DNA from: Bretschneidera sinensis
Lineage: Eukaryota > Streptophyta > Magnoliopsida > Brassicales > Akaniaceae
Assembly (NCBI GenBank): GCA_023935145.1
Contig: CM043699.1
Coordinates: 69,865,638 to 69,929,637, forward strand
Reading direction: 5' to 3'
DNA: 64,000 bases
A model generated the notes under the pieces. It was not told the origin of the DNA. It saw only the letters and a program-made list of their open reading frames with translations, and made no database searches. This document shows, one piece after another, positions 13,011-24,164 of this stretch (positions within the stretch are counted from its first letter, which is position 1; each line of letters begins with the position of its first letter). Position numbers and translations under genes: made by a program.

Positions 13011-13022
13011 TGGTATCAGAGC
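13011..13022 (+). other. Primer binding site, initiator tRNA-Met (element B)
   Basis: TGGTATCAGAGC four bases after the 5' LTR; exact complement of the plant initiator tRNA-Met 3' end. Confidence 0.9.
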
Positions 13023-13094
13023 ATTAAGTTTTAGGATTCTGTAGATTGCATGAGAAATTTAAAAAGTGGAAGATCTAAATAAACTATATTTTAA

Positions 13095-14450
13095 ATGCAG
13101 AGTCTGAGGATGACAAGTGGTCGTGCTAGAGCTAGAGATAGAATTCTGAATCAGAGAGGACGTGGTAGACCCCCAATTTTTAGGAGAGCTGAAGTAGAGA
13201 AGGAAGTGGAGTCTGTGATTCCTGCGAGGGAACATGTTGATAGTGCAGCTGGAACTAGTAGAGCCGGGAGAGAATCTGAGGTTAACAAAGAGGAATTGAG
13301 AGAAGCTCTAAATCATGCTATAGAAAGAAGAAATGCAGCTGAAGAGAGGGCTAATAATCTACAGAAGAGATTAGAGGAAAAGGGTGAGTAGAACCTGATG
13401 TGGTGAGACGAGAGGTATATGAGGGAGAAGGGGTGTTTGCACTTGATATGCAAGGAGATTGTTTTGTGAAATTTCTTAAGTTTAAACCTCAGTCTTTTAG
13501 AGGATCTGTAAACCCTATGGAAGCTGAGCAATGGATTAAACATATGGAGAAATATTTTGAAATCTTACCAGTGACAGATAGATAAAAGGTTACTTTTGCT
13601 TCATTTATGCTAGAAGGTGAGGCTTTACAATGGTGGGAAGATATTATACCTAGGGTGAGTACACAGGTGGAACAACCTTTGACTTAAAGTAAGTTTAAGG
13701 ATGAGTTCTTTGCGAAATACTTTACAGATACATTTTGCACCCAACAAGAGAGAGATTTTATTCACTTAAGGCAGATTACCTTATTTGTGGCGGAGTATGA
13801 TAGCAGATTTATAGCTCTATCAAGATTTTTACCTGAGTTAGTGAATACGGAGGAAAGAAAATGTAAGAGATTTTTAGACGGATTACACTACGAAATTCGA
13901 TCTAAACTCTCTTACATAGGCATAGGAAATTATTTTGTACTGGTGGATAAAGCATTACAAATTGAGAATGATTTGCTGGAGTTTAAAGGTATGAGGGATT
14001 GGCTGAAGAGGTCTAGATTTGAGAGACCTAGAAGTGGTAGTAGTACGTACGGGTGTACAGGGCGGTAGACCACCCCAGAGGGGACGTTCCTTGTCATAAG
14101 GAACTGTAGGGCAGAGTTAGAGGCAAGTAGGATCTATTGCTTCTGTAGCCCAGAATAATACCAATGGAACCCCTCGATTTGGGAGACAAGCGATGGGAAC
14201 TGGGAGTTATGATAGAGGAGTGAATAGGCCACCTAGGGGAAGTGGTAATCTGATGGATAATCGGGAGTTAAGGGTTTGCTATAGGTGTAATCAGACAGGG
14301 TATCTGTCTCGAAATTGCCCTACGCAGATATTTTTTGTATGTGGTGAAGGAGGACATATTGTTGTAGATTGTCTAGCAGGGAAATCTGCTGATGTAGGTG
14401 TTGGAAGTGTTGGGAGAATAATGATGGAGAGAGGGGGTGGATAAGGAAGT
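13095..14450 (+). pseudogene. Element B gag, broken
   Basis: Starts MQSLRMTSGRARARDR. An N-terminal arginine-rich part is followed by a predicted coiled coil (EELREALNHAIERRNAAEE), then the gag core (FLKFKPQSFRGS, AEQWIKHMEKYFEIL, GEALQWWEDI, FFAKYFTDTF, RFLDGLHYEIRSKL). The tail has two zinc knuckles, both damaged. The first, CYRCNQTGYLSRNC, has Tyr where the ligand His should be. The second, FFVCGEGGHIVVDC, has Phe in place of its first Cys. Stops near 13389, 13583 and 13686 and frame changes break the ORF, and the zinc-ligand losses suggest long decay. Confidence 0.85.
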
Positions 14451-14531
14451 ATGTGAGAAAGAGGTTGAGGATCAGTAGCGGAGCGAGGAAGTGACAGCCA
14501 GTTTCAGTCCAGAAATGATAGAGTCTATGCA

Positions 14532-17500
14532 TTGACCCAGCAGGATGCACAAGCCACTCTTGACGTTGTTATGGGTATGATATCTATCCTTGGTAGGCCT
14601 GCTAGATTATTGATTGATCCGAGTGCAACCTATTCTTTTGCATCTAATAGTTATATGAAATCTATTGATGCTAGTGCTAGTCCTTTGAGGCATGCTATTG
14701 TGGTTGAGGTTCCTACTGGAAATAGAGTTATTATTAGGAAAATCTGTCGAGGTTGTGTAATTAATATGGCTGATAGAGAATTCAAAGTTGATTTATTGCC
14801 TTTAGATATGGCAGATTTTGATTTAATTCTGGGGATGAATTGGTTATCTGCATATCATGCTTAGGTAGATTGTTTTAGGAAAAATATGGTGTTTAAAATA
14901 CCCAGGTAGGAGGAGTTTAATTTTCAGGGAGAACGGAAAATACTTGCTAATTGCCTTATTTCTGCTTTAATTGCTAGTAAATGGTTGAGGAAGGGTTGTG
15001 AGGGGTATTTGGCATATATAGTGGATTCTAGCAAGGAGAGTGGAAAGTTAGAAGATATCTTGGTAGTAAAAGATTTTCCTGATGTTTTTCCTGAAGAGTT
15101 GACTAGATTATCCCCTAATAGGGAGCTTGAGTTTTCTATTGAGGTGATTTCAGGATCAGCACCCATATCCATAGCACCTTATAGAATGACCCCAGCTAAA
15201 TTGAGAGAGTTGAAAGTTCAGCTTCAGGAGTTGCTAGATAAACAGTTTATCCGACCTAGTACGTCACCCTAGGGAGCCCCTGTGTTATTTGTCAAGAAGA
15301 AGGATGGGACATTGAGGTTGTGTGTTGATTATAGACAGTTGAATAAGATGACCATCAAGAATAAATATCCTTTGCCTATGATAGATGATTTATTTGAACA
15401 GTTACAGGGAGCTAGAGTGTTTTATAAGATAGACCTGAGGTCAGGTTATCATCAATTGAGGATAAAGGAGGGGGACGTGTCTAAAACTGCTTTTAGGACA
15501 CGATATGGCCATTATGAGTTCTTAATGATGCCTTTTGGATTAACCAATGCTCCTGCAGCATTTATGGACCCTATGAATTGGGTGTTTAAACCATTCTTGG
15601 ACAGATTTGTAATTGTGTTTATTGATGATATTTTTGTATACTCCAAGAATGAAGAGGAGCATATACGACATTTGGAGATAGCGTTAGAGATTCTGATGAC
15701 AGAGAAATTATATGCGAAGTTCTCTAAATGTGAGTTTTGGTTGAGCGAGATATCTTTCTTGGGGCATGTTGTGTCGGGAGAGGGGATAGCAGTTGACCCA
15801 CAAAAAGTAGAAGCAATGTTGAATTGGGAAAGACCCACGAGTATAACTGAAATTAGAAGCTTTTGGGGTTGGCTGGTTATTATAGAAGATTTATCCAAAA
15901 TTTTTCTATGATTGCTAGACCTTTGACTAAATTGACCAAGAAAAATGTGAAGTTTAGGTGGTCAGAGGAATTTGAAAGAAGTTTTCAGCTGTTGAAAGAA
16001 AAACTGACTACTGCCCTAGTATTAGTGCTTCTTTCTGGTGATGAAGGATTTGTGGTTTATAGTGATGCGTCACATCAGGGGTTGGGATGTGTGTTGATGC
16101 AACATGGGAGAGTTATAGCTTATGCATCTAGGAAACTAAAGAACCATGAGAGGAATTACCCAACCCATGATTTAGAATTGGCTGCCATAGTTTTTGCTTT
16201 GAAGATTTGGAGACACCATCTATATGGAGCCAAGTGTGAAATTTTTACTTATCATATAAGCTTGACGCATTTACCAACCCAGAAGGAGTCGATTTGAGAC
16301 AGAGCAGGTGGATGGAATTAATTTGTGATTATGACTGTACAATTCATTATCATCCCGAAAATGCTAATGTAGTAGTTGACGCATTGAGTAGAAAGGTTAC
16401 TAGGGAGATTAGCTGTTATTAGGAGTCATAACACTAGCCTGATGATAGAATTAAGAAGAATGAGGATGTAGTTGAGTGTTAATAATAGAGGAGTATTAGT
16501 GGCAAATATGATGTTACAATCTCCTATTATTGATCGTTTATTACAGCTGCAAGGTAAAGATGAGAGGATAGAGAAAATCAAGCAGGAAGTGTTGAGTGGG
16601 AAGCCGACCGAGTTTAGAATTAGAGAAGATGGTATGGTAGTATTGAGGTAGAGAGTTTGTGTTCCCAATGATGTGGAGATAAGAAAAGAGATACTAAGGG
16701 AGGCCCATGATTCGGTATATTCCATGCACCCGGGAAATAATAAGATGTACAGGGGGTTGAAACAGAATTATTAGTGGTCGGGGATGAAGAGGGATGTAGC
16801 AGAATACATTGCTAGATGTTTGACTTGTCAACAGGTAAAGTCTGAGAATAAGCATCCAACAAGTTTATTACAACCTCTTCCAATACTTGAATGGCCATGA
16901 AAAAATGTTAGTATGGATTTTGTCTCTGGTTTTCCCAATACCCAGAGAGGACATGATACTGTATGGGTCATAGTGGATAGATTTTCAAAATCTTCACATT
17001 TTCTTCTTATTAAAACTACCTGGAGTCCAGAAAAGTTGGCTAAGTTATATGTGGTAGAGATAGTGAAATTATATGGAGTACCCTTGAGTATTGTATCATA
17101 TAGAGATTCTAGATTTACCTCTAGATTTTGGAGGGGTTTTCAAGAAGCTATGGGTACGCAATTACAGTTTAGCACAGCTTTTCACCCACAAACTGATGAG
17201 TAGACGGAGAGAATCATCAGAATACTAGAAGATATGCTGAGGGCAAGTGTACTGAGCTTCTCAGTAAGCTGGGATGCTTATTTGCCTTTGATCGAGTTTG
17301 TATACAATAATCAGTATCAAATTAGTATTAGGATGCCACCCTTCGAGGCTTTATTTGGTAGAAGGTGTAGAACTCCAGTATGCTGGGAAGAAGTTGGAGA
17401 GAGAAAGATATATGGCCCAGAAATGATAGACTTGACTACTAAGAGGATCAAATTGGTTAGGGAGAACCTCAGAGCAGCCAGAACAGACAAAAAGGATATG

Positions 17501-17952
17501 CTGATAAAAGAAGACGACCTCTCGAGTTCAAAGTTGGTGATTGGGTATTTTTAAAGATATCTCCGTGGAAGGGAGTGTTGAGGTTTAAAAAGAAGGGAAA
17601 GTTAAGCTCGAGATTTATGGGGCCCTATGAGGTGATTGAAAGAATCGGGCCCGTAACATATCATTTGGATTTGCCTCTGGAATTAAAGCAATTACATAAT
17701 GTTTTTCATGTGTCTCTACTGAGGAAGTACTTGCACGATGAGTCTCATAATATCTCGAATCAAGCGATAGAAATTCAAAAAGATTTGACTATTATGCTAG
17801 TACCAGTCAGAATACAAGACAGAAAGGATCAAGTCTTGCGCAATAAAGTCATTTTTTTTATTCAAATATTATGGCAAAATAAAGATGTTGAAGAAGTCAC
17901 ATGGGAACATGAAGGAAGAATGAGGAAAGATTATCCCCAACTATTTTCTTGA
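14532..17952 (+). pseudogene. Element B pol with chromodomain-like end, broken
   Basis: Protease reads LIDPSATYSF, so the catalytic DSG triplet is DPS (about 14610). RT has [18 protein letters not shown], the first aspartate in [12 protein letters not shown] and the catalytic [11 protein letters not shown] (about 15618). RNaseH starts [15 protein letters not shown] (about 16050). Integrase has a zinc domain (HPGNNKMYRG, ARCLTCQQVK) and core (MDFVSGFPNT; SYRDSRFTSRFW, where DRD became YRD; FHPQTDE then a stop). The C-terminal part (17575-17952) has SRFMGPYEVIERIGPVTYHL followed by VLWRN-type and EEVTWEHEGRM wording typical of the Tekay chromodomain tail. About ten stops or frameshifts. Start and end of each domain are approximate. 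Confidence 0.9.
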
Positions 17953-17987
17953 TTTTAGTAAGGAAATTTCGAGGACGAAATTTTTGT

Positions 17988-18001
17988 AAGATGGGTAGAA
18001 T
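17988..18001 (+). other. Polypurine tract of element B
   Basis: AAGATGGGTAGAAT directly before the 3' LTR, downstream of a GAGGACGAAATTTTTG block that is typical of this group. Confidence 0.7.
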
Positions 18002-18391
18002 TGTAATAACCATATTTATAAAATAAGAGTAAAGAAGTACTTTAATAAATAAGATATACAGTTCAAATACTTCATGTATTTTAAATACAAAAGTTAAATT
18101 CTTAAGTAAAAAAAAAAAAAACGTCCAGAATGTCCTAGGGATCAGCATAAGAGGAAATGAAAAAAAAAGAAAAAAATATTTACAAAAAATTCAAAAAGGG
18201 TGGACAGCAGGTTTAAAACATGCTGCCAATTCTCAGAAGCTTTTGAAATCAAAACCATGGGCAGCAGGTGTAATAACTACTCATGCTGCCAATTTCCTAA
18301 GGCATTTGGGAAAGCCTCACACGTTTCCACAGCGTGGAGATTGTGGAGACCTTTGGAGAGGGGGAACTGCTGAAGTTTCAGCCCAAACTTC

Positions 18392-18393
<2 letters not shown>

Positions 18394-18448
<55 letters not shown>
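18394..18448. repeat. (TA)n microsatellite
   Basis: About 27 uninterrupted TA units inside the B 3' LTR, against about 10 in the 5' LTR. ORFs reading YIYIYI here are artefacts. Confidence 0.97.
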
Positions 18449-18449
<1 letters not shown>

Positions 18450-19286
18450 TATGCGAGAGTAAAAATTTTACTGAACAGATTTCATTAGTTTTTCTTTCAA
18501 ATTTATCTATTTCCTTAAATACTTGGGAACCCAAAGTAAAGTTAAAAGAGAAAGATTTTGAAAGAGCTTACTGCGGAATTTCATAGAGAATCAAGAATGG
18601 CTATCAGAAAAGCAGAAGGTAATAGTATTGTGTTTATTTATGAATTTTTAGCATTCATAAAATTTCCCCAAATTCAAAGTGGAAATTTTCAAAAAGGTTT
18701 GGTTTATGAAGAAATGAAGAAATAATTAGAAATTGAATACAAATATTTTGTCAGGTGTTGGCAGTCAACGATCGGGGGAAGTTTTAGAGGAGAACGAGAA
18801 AGGCAAGGAGGTGATCCACGGGTAGTTTTAAGTGCTACGTGGTGAGTTGGATTTACTTTAAGTAGTCTAAATAAAAATAAAAAATTTAGTGATAATATTA
18901 AAATAAATTATTAGCTTATGTTGTGGTGATAGATAAAGATTTGGTTGATATTTATAAAATGAATTTTGGACATGTAGAAAAATTATTAGAAGAAAAATAA
19001 TATTTTTGGAGATAATAAGTTGATTTAATAATAAAACGATAAATGAAATTCTTGATGAGTTATATTGATGTTGTTAGACAAAATTTGAGGAAATGAATTT
19101 TAGTGGATCTTGACAAATTTTAATGGATGATTTGAGGTGATTTGGGATGAGAGGAATTCAGTGGAAATTTTTATTATATAAATTTGAGATTAATCAGGAT
19201 AGTTACTATAAGTGTTTTGAATTTATGTTGTTTTTATATTACTGTTCAAATGTATATTTTTATTGTTGTTCATACGCATATACATT

Positions 19287-19464
19287 AAATGAGAAAGAAA
19301 AGAACCGAGAAGACAGCCAGTCTAATGAAAATGAAAGAACCGGGAAGGCAGCCGGTCAAATGAAAATGAAAGAACCGGGAAGGCAGTCGGTCTAATGAAA
19401 ATGAAAGAACCAGGAAGACAGCCGCTCTAAATGAGAATGAAAGAATCGGGAAGGCAGCCGGTCT
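19287..19464 (+). repeat. 35 bp tandem repeat, about 5 copies, in B 3' LTR
   Basis: Same unit as at 12119-12260, with one extra copy and scattered substitutions. Confidence 0.85.
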
Positions 19465-20226
19465 AAGATAATAACAACCTATCGACAGGTGGGAAGACGT
19501 TCCCATCATAATCATTCATGTATTTGCATCTGTTTTAAATATTGCCGCATTATTGAAATGCTGATGTGTGGTATGTTATTATGAAATTTTTAATAGCCGA
19601 GTTGGTCTCATAGAGAGAGGCAATTATGGTAAGAAAGAAACAAATAATGATAAGAACCATCTAAATGATGGACTTTATGATGTGAACCTCATTACGAGGT
19701 AATTATGAGATAATTGATGGTCTTAAGGTGGACCAATGATTGAGAAGAAGAGATTGATAGAGAATGAATCTTATGATATGTGTAATGATAGTAGAATGTT
19801 ATCATCAAGTTATGTGAAAAATAAATGATTATATATTAACGGCATATTTATGAAATTAGAATACTTTTAATAAATTTAATTCGCTGAGCTTGTGAAGTTC
19901 ACCCCTCATTGTATAATGATTTCAGGTAGCAGTCAGGATAAGTAGTCCGGTGGGTTAAAAGATAGACGAAAACATTTTTTGTAAGCCACATACGTGTCAA
20001 TATCCTCAGACAAATGAGAAAAAAATGAAATATAAAAATTTATTTCTAAATATTTATGCATTTTGTGTTGTATATTAATATCAGAATGTTATAAAAGAAA
20101 GTTCTGTTAGTATTTTATTATTATTGCATATATGTGTTTTTATTATTGCATATATGTGTCTTGCTAGGATTCTCAAAATGTGATGACACCGTTTCGAGGG
20201 TGGCCAACTCGGGATAGGTCGTTACA

Positions 20227-20905
20227 TTGAAGCATTCATCAAAATTAGAACCAAAAACACTAAAGTCATCCATAAATACCTCAATGAATTTTTCCACTAT
20301 GTCGAAAAAAAATGCACATCATACATCTTTGAAAGGTTGCTGGTGCATTGCATAAACCGAATAGCCTCCTTCTGTAAGTAAATGTGTCGAAAGGGCATCT
20401 GAAGGTGGCATTTTCTTGGTCCTCTGATGCTATGGCAATCTGGTTGTAACCACTATACCCATCCAAGAAGCAATAGTAGCTATGGCCAGCTAATTTCTCT
20501 AACATCTGATCAATGAAGGGCAAGGGGAAATGATCTTTTCTGGTCACCTTGTTTAGCCTTCTGTAATCAATGCATACCCTCCAACCAGTGGTTATTCTTA
20601 TAGGTATTAGCTCCTTATCTTCATTCTTTACCACTGTGATCTCACTCTTTTTCGAAACAACTTAGATTGGACTTACCCATTTACTGTCTGAGATGGGGTA
20701 GATAATGCCAACATTTAATAGTTTTGATACCTCTGCCTTGACTACATCTTTTATGTGTGGGTTGAGTCTTCTTTGAGCATCCCATGTGGGTTTTGCTTCA
20801 TCCTCAAGGTAGATATGATGCATGCACTTGGCTGGACTTATCCCCTTGATGTCAGTGATGGTCCATTCGATAGCAGATCTGTGCTCTCTAAGAACTCTCA
20901 ACAGT
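20227..20905 (-). pseudogene. Element A pol: RT N-terminal part
   Basis: Minus-strand reading: REHRSAIEWTITDIKGISP, then RRLNPHIKDVVKAEV and [15 protein letters not shown] (20662-20901), then [48 protein letters not shown] and [17 protein letters not shown] (20281-20634). This is the palm and finger part of an Athila-like RT, continuous with 8849-10888 once B is removed. The normally invariant PFG in [10 protein letters not shown] is altered, and a frameshift falls near 20290. Confidence 0.9.
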
Positions 20906-20937
20906 TCTCTTATTCCTTAACACTTAGATTGGCAGCT

Positions 20938-21612
20938 ACTATCACTGGTAATGTCTTATTCTCTCTCGAGAAAAGAATTAACCTGATTCCCTTTTGATCT
21001 AGGCCCCGGATGTGCTGGAACTTGCAGAGATCAAAGAATTCCCGAAGATACAAGTGTGGACCTCAGTAGGTGTACCCCTGAAGTGAGTCAAAGCACTGAG
21101 TATCTGCGAGGATATGTAATAATTGCCTTCTGCCTCCGGTTGATAAGAAATACATGAGGGCTGGTTGAGGTTCTGTGGGATGAAGGATTACTTCATGGGT
21201 CTTCGCTCTGGTGGCGGTTGGTTGTCAAGCTGTTCCACCATCGGTGTCTTCCTTGAATTCTTCTTCTTCCTCCTTAACATTGTCTCTAGGCCTTTGTCGA
21301 ATGGTCCGCTCAATCTCTGTATCGAGTGGAAAGATGGTTGGTTCCTGGATCGAAGCCCTTGTATGAATCAACTGAAACTCTTCAGTGCAGCAGTTTCAGT
21401 ACTGCTGGACTTGCGCTCGATCATTCCCAGAACTGCACTCGATCACTATAAGCTTGTGATCGATCGCAATGCCAGATATTACTCTGCCACATACCTGAAG
21501 CAAAAACAAAAAAACAAAAAGATGAAAAAAATTTAGATTTTTGATAAAAATAAACAGAACAAAATAAGAAAACTAAACAAAAAAAATAATTCTAAATAGA
21601 ATTTTAACGCAA
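20938..21612 (-). pseudogene. Element A gag leader with internal deletion
   Basis: Directly upstream of RT (minus sense) the sequence jumps from the pre-RT segment to gag N-terminal and leader sequence that aligns with 25620-26160 of element E. Most of gag and all of protease are therefore missing, with the junction near 20957-20985. The leader carries a small CGATCG-motif cluster (about 21411-21466). No open frame remains. Confidence 0.7.
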
Positions 21613-21630
21613 TCCCCGGCAACGGCGCCA
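21613..21630 (-). other. Primer binding site, tRNA-Asp (element A)
   Basis: TCCCCGGCAACGGCGCCA on the plus strand equals the 3' end of plant tRNA-Asp(GUC) with its CCA, so the minus-strand element carries its 18 nt complement, 6 bp inside the 5' LTR. tRNA-Asp priming is characteristic of Athila-like elements. Confidence 0.92.
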
Positions 21631-21636
21631 AAAACT

Positions 21637-22791
21637 TGTTGTGAAAAAATCTTCCTAAATTAATAAGAAAATAATTAAATGTTTTACTTGCAAGTGCATA
21701 AGGTCAACATAGCAGTATATTGTGCAAGTGCGAGGTCATTCCCACAGGGATTGGTAAATTTTGATTTAAAATTAATTTCACAATATAAAATGAGAGAAAG
21801 AAAAAGTGAGTTTGATTCGATAATGATAAAAGTGTAGGGCTTTGATATCCACCACTAATCATGCTTTCCCAATAAAACAATGTGCCAATGCTTTAATCAC
21901 ATATGAATACCTAATGTTGTCAACCTAAGGGCATGGTGTATACTCCTTAAGCTATCGATTTCCCTAAGTAACGAGTTGGGCATGGTGTCTACTCTAACTA
22001 TTTTCTTTCTTAAAGGTTTAGCATGGTGTATACTAAGTTGTTCTTTAAGAGAGCATAATATCTGTGAAAATCGACAAACACACGAGACCTAGGGCATGTT
22101 ATATACTCCCGGTTTCCCATGCTGATTAACCCAATGATCAGGCAAACACATATGAGGAATTCAAGAAAACAGGCATTAATCAAGTTAAGCATCATAGCAT
22201 AACTATCACAAAGGCAACAATATTGAATTATGGAAAAGCATAATCAGGGCTTCAATCGAGCCCTACTAGCAATTTAGTTACACGAGTTTGATGTTAAACA
22301 TCTGCATAAAGTAAATTAAAAGGAGAAGAATAAACCAAAAAATACTTCCTAGAAGAGTCGTCAATTCTTTTGTAAAATCTCCTCTTCCCCTCCCCTATTT
22401 CTGTGTTTACAGGCCTATATATGAAGTTTAGGAACATCTGGAAACCCTAAAACTCGTAAAACAAAACCCTACATTTATTTCCAAAACAGAAACAGTCATT
22501 TTATTATTCACCGATGCATGTGTGCGCTCGATCACAGACTGGTGCACTCGATCCTTGGCTTGGGTGCTAGAGCGCTGTTGCGCTCGATCGCAAATCTCTA
22601 TGCTCGATCGCACTAGGCAGATTCCAGCTTTTCTAGATTTGCTCTTCGAGCCAGATAACACATAATGCTCTATTTTCTCCAAAAACCTAAGAAAACACAG
22701 AAAGGAAATAAAATAGAATGAAATAACACAAACTAGGAACTTAACAAATGTAAATTAAGGGGCTTAAATATGAATATTTAAGCACTTATCA
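21637..22791 (-). repeat. Element A 5' LTR
   Basis: 1155 bp. Element-sense start TGATAAGTGC, end CACAACA. Contains a CGATCG-motif cluster (22523-22614) upstream of a TATA-like CATATATAGGC (about 22414-22424), and a U5 block (around 21690-21760) shared with the LTRs of C and E. Confidence 0.9.
22523..22614 (-). promoter_or_regulatory. CGATCG-motif cluster in element A LTR
   Basis: About five copies of a TGCGCTCGATCGCA-like motif, several decayed at CpG positions (for example GATCACA), about 100 bp upstream of the TATA-like site in element sense. Confidence 0.65.
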
Positions 22792-24161
22792 GACTGCCTT
22801 CAAAAAATTAAAAAAATTACTTATGCACCGATTATGATTGTACTTGATTGGAACCTTCTATTCGAGCTCATGTTTGATGCCAATGATTTTGCTCTAGGTG
22901 TTGTTCTGGGTCAGAGAGTTAATAAGGTGCCTTATGCTATCTATTATGCTTCTAGAACTTTAAATGATGCTCAGCTAAGTTATTATACTACTGAAAAAGA
23001 ATTGTTAGCTGTCATATTTGCTTTAAAAAAGTTTAGGTCATACTTGATTGGTTCTAAAGTTATTGTATTCACTGACCATGCTGCTTTGAGATATTTGTTT
23101 GCTAAGAAAGATGTTGAGCCTAGATTGATCAGATGGGTACTATTATTACAAAATTTTGATCTTGAGATTAAGGATAAAAAGGATATTGAGAATGTAGTTG
23201 CAGATCACTTATCCAAGATACTTCATGATGAAGAAAGAAATGAGCTTCCCTTGAATGAAAACTTTCCAGATGAGCAGTTATTTGCAATAGATGTCCAACT
23301 TCCTTGGTATGCAGATATTGTTAATTACATAACTACTAAAGCTTTTCCTCCAAGTATGTCTAGTCAGGAAAAGAAGCGGTTGATGTCTATGTCTAGGCAA
23401 TACCATTGGGATGAGCCATACCTATTCAAATTTATTCCTGATCAGATCATCCGACGGTGTGTTCTAGAAGAGGAGCACATAAGCATTTTATAGCATTGTC
23501 ATTAGCTTGCATGTGGAGGGCACTTTGGAGCCAAGAGAACAACACTTAAGGTATTACAATCTGGTTTCTATCGGCTTAATGTGTTTAAAGATGCTTTTTA
23601 TTTTGTAGTTCTTGTGATAGATGCCAGAGGACAGGTAACATCTCCTCCAGAAATTAGATGCCATTGTAAAACATTTAAGTGGTAGAGCTCTTTGATGTGT
23701 GGGGTATTGACTTCATGGGTCAATTTCCTAACTCATTTGGTCACTAATATATTCCTATGGGTGTGGATTATATGTCAAAATGGGTAATGGCTATCCACTC
23801 AAAAACTAATGATCACAAAGTTGTTGTGAAGTTCTTGCAGGATAACATCTTTACTAGGTTTGGGACGCCAAGGGCAATAATCAGTGATGGAGGTAGCCAC
23901 TTCAACAACAAGCCTTTTTCTTCTTTGATAAAAAAATATGGGATCACACATAAGGTTGGCACACTACATCATCCTCAAACTAGTGGTGAAGTGGAGATAA
24001 GTAATAAAGAGATCAAAAGAATCCTAGAAAAGACAATGAAAACTAGTAGGAAGGATTGGTATCTGCGCTTGAATGATGCATTGTGGGCTTATAAGATTGT
24101 ATACAAAACCCCTTATTGGCATGTCCCCACATTGATTGGTTTTTGGGAAGATATGTCACAT
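22792..24161 (+). pseudogene. Element D pol: RNaseH and integrase
   Basis: The reading starts in the middle of the RT-RNaseH linker exactly at the end of A's LTR. RNase[44 protein letters not shown] (22834-23240). A zinc-domain region (23480-23640) has stops and a frameshift. Integrase core: [25 protein letters not shown] and [12 protein letters not shown] (23757-24164), with the upstream catalytic GIDFMGQFPN just before, in another frame. It stops at the IGMSP region near 24161, where minus-strand protease of E begins. About 200 codons of D integrase are missing before the C-terminus at 34984. Confidence 0.9.
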
Positions 24162-24164
24162 TGA

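Larger units (their letters stand above)
10889..20226 (+). mobile_element. Element B, Tekay-like Ty3/gypsy chromovirus
   Basis: Complete structure: LTRs of 2118 and 2225 bp, initiator-Met primer site, gag-pol with RT-RNaseH-integrase order, polypurine tract, and a perfect 5 bp target duplication TTGAA (10884-10888 and 20227-20231). The target is the RT of element A, whose reading resumes on the other side. Long LTRs, the initiator-Met PBS, a chromodomain-like C-terminus and the GAGGACGAAATTTTTGTAAG tail before the 3' LTR point to the Tekay/Del chromovirus group. LTR divergence is several percent and gag-pol is broken. Confidence 0.93.
18002..20226 (+). repeat. Element B 3' LTR
   Basis: 2225 bp. 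Longer than the 5' LTR because the TA microsatellite has grown to about 55 bp (18394-18448), the 35 bp array has one extra copy (19287-19464), and a ~27 bp TTATTATTGCATATATGTGT segment is duplicated near 20115-20160. Confidence 0.92.
1..22791 (-). mobile_element. Athila-like Ty3/gypsy element A, 3' end outside window
   Basis: Read on the minus strand from the right, this element has a 5' LTR (21637-22791), a tRNA-Asp primer site, decayed gag leader, RT, RNaseH and integrase, an env-like region and a 3' noncoding region that runs off the left edge. Two younger elements interrupt it: Copia-1 at 1892-8016 and Tekay-like B at 10889-20226. Both have perfect 5 bp target duplications made of A sequence, so A is older than both. 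A lies inside element D: D's plus-strand RT/RNaseH resumes at 22792, right after the LTR. No target duplication can be checked because the left end is missing. The orientation, PBS and pol order are clear; the Athila lineage name rests on the tRNA-Asp PBS, long LTRs and an env-like ORF. Confidence 0.88.

Noticed and set aside
18243..18586. ORFs encoding Tyr-Ile repeats
   Set aside because: Translation of the (TA)n microsatellite.
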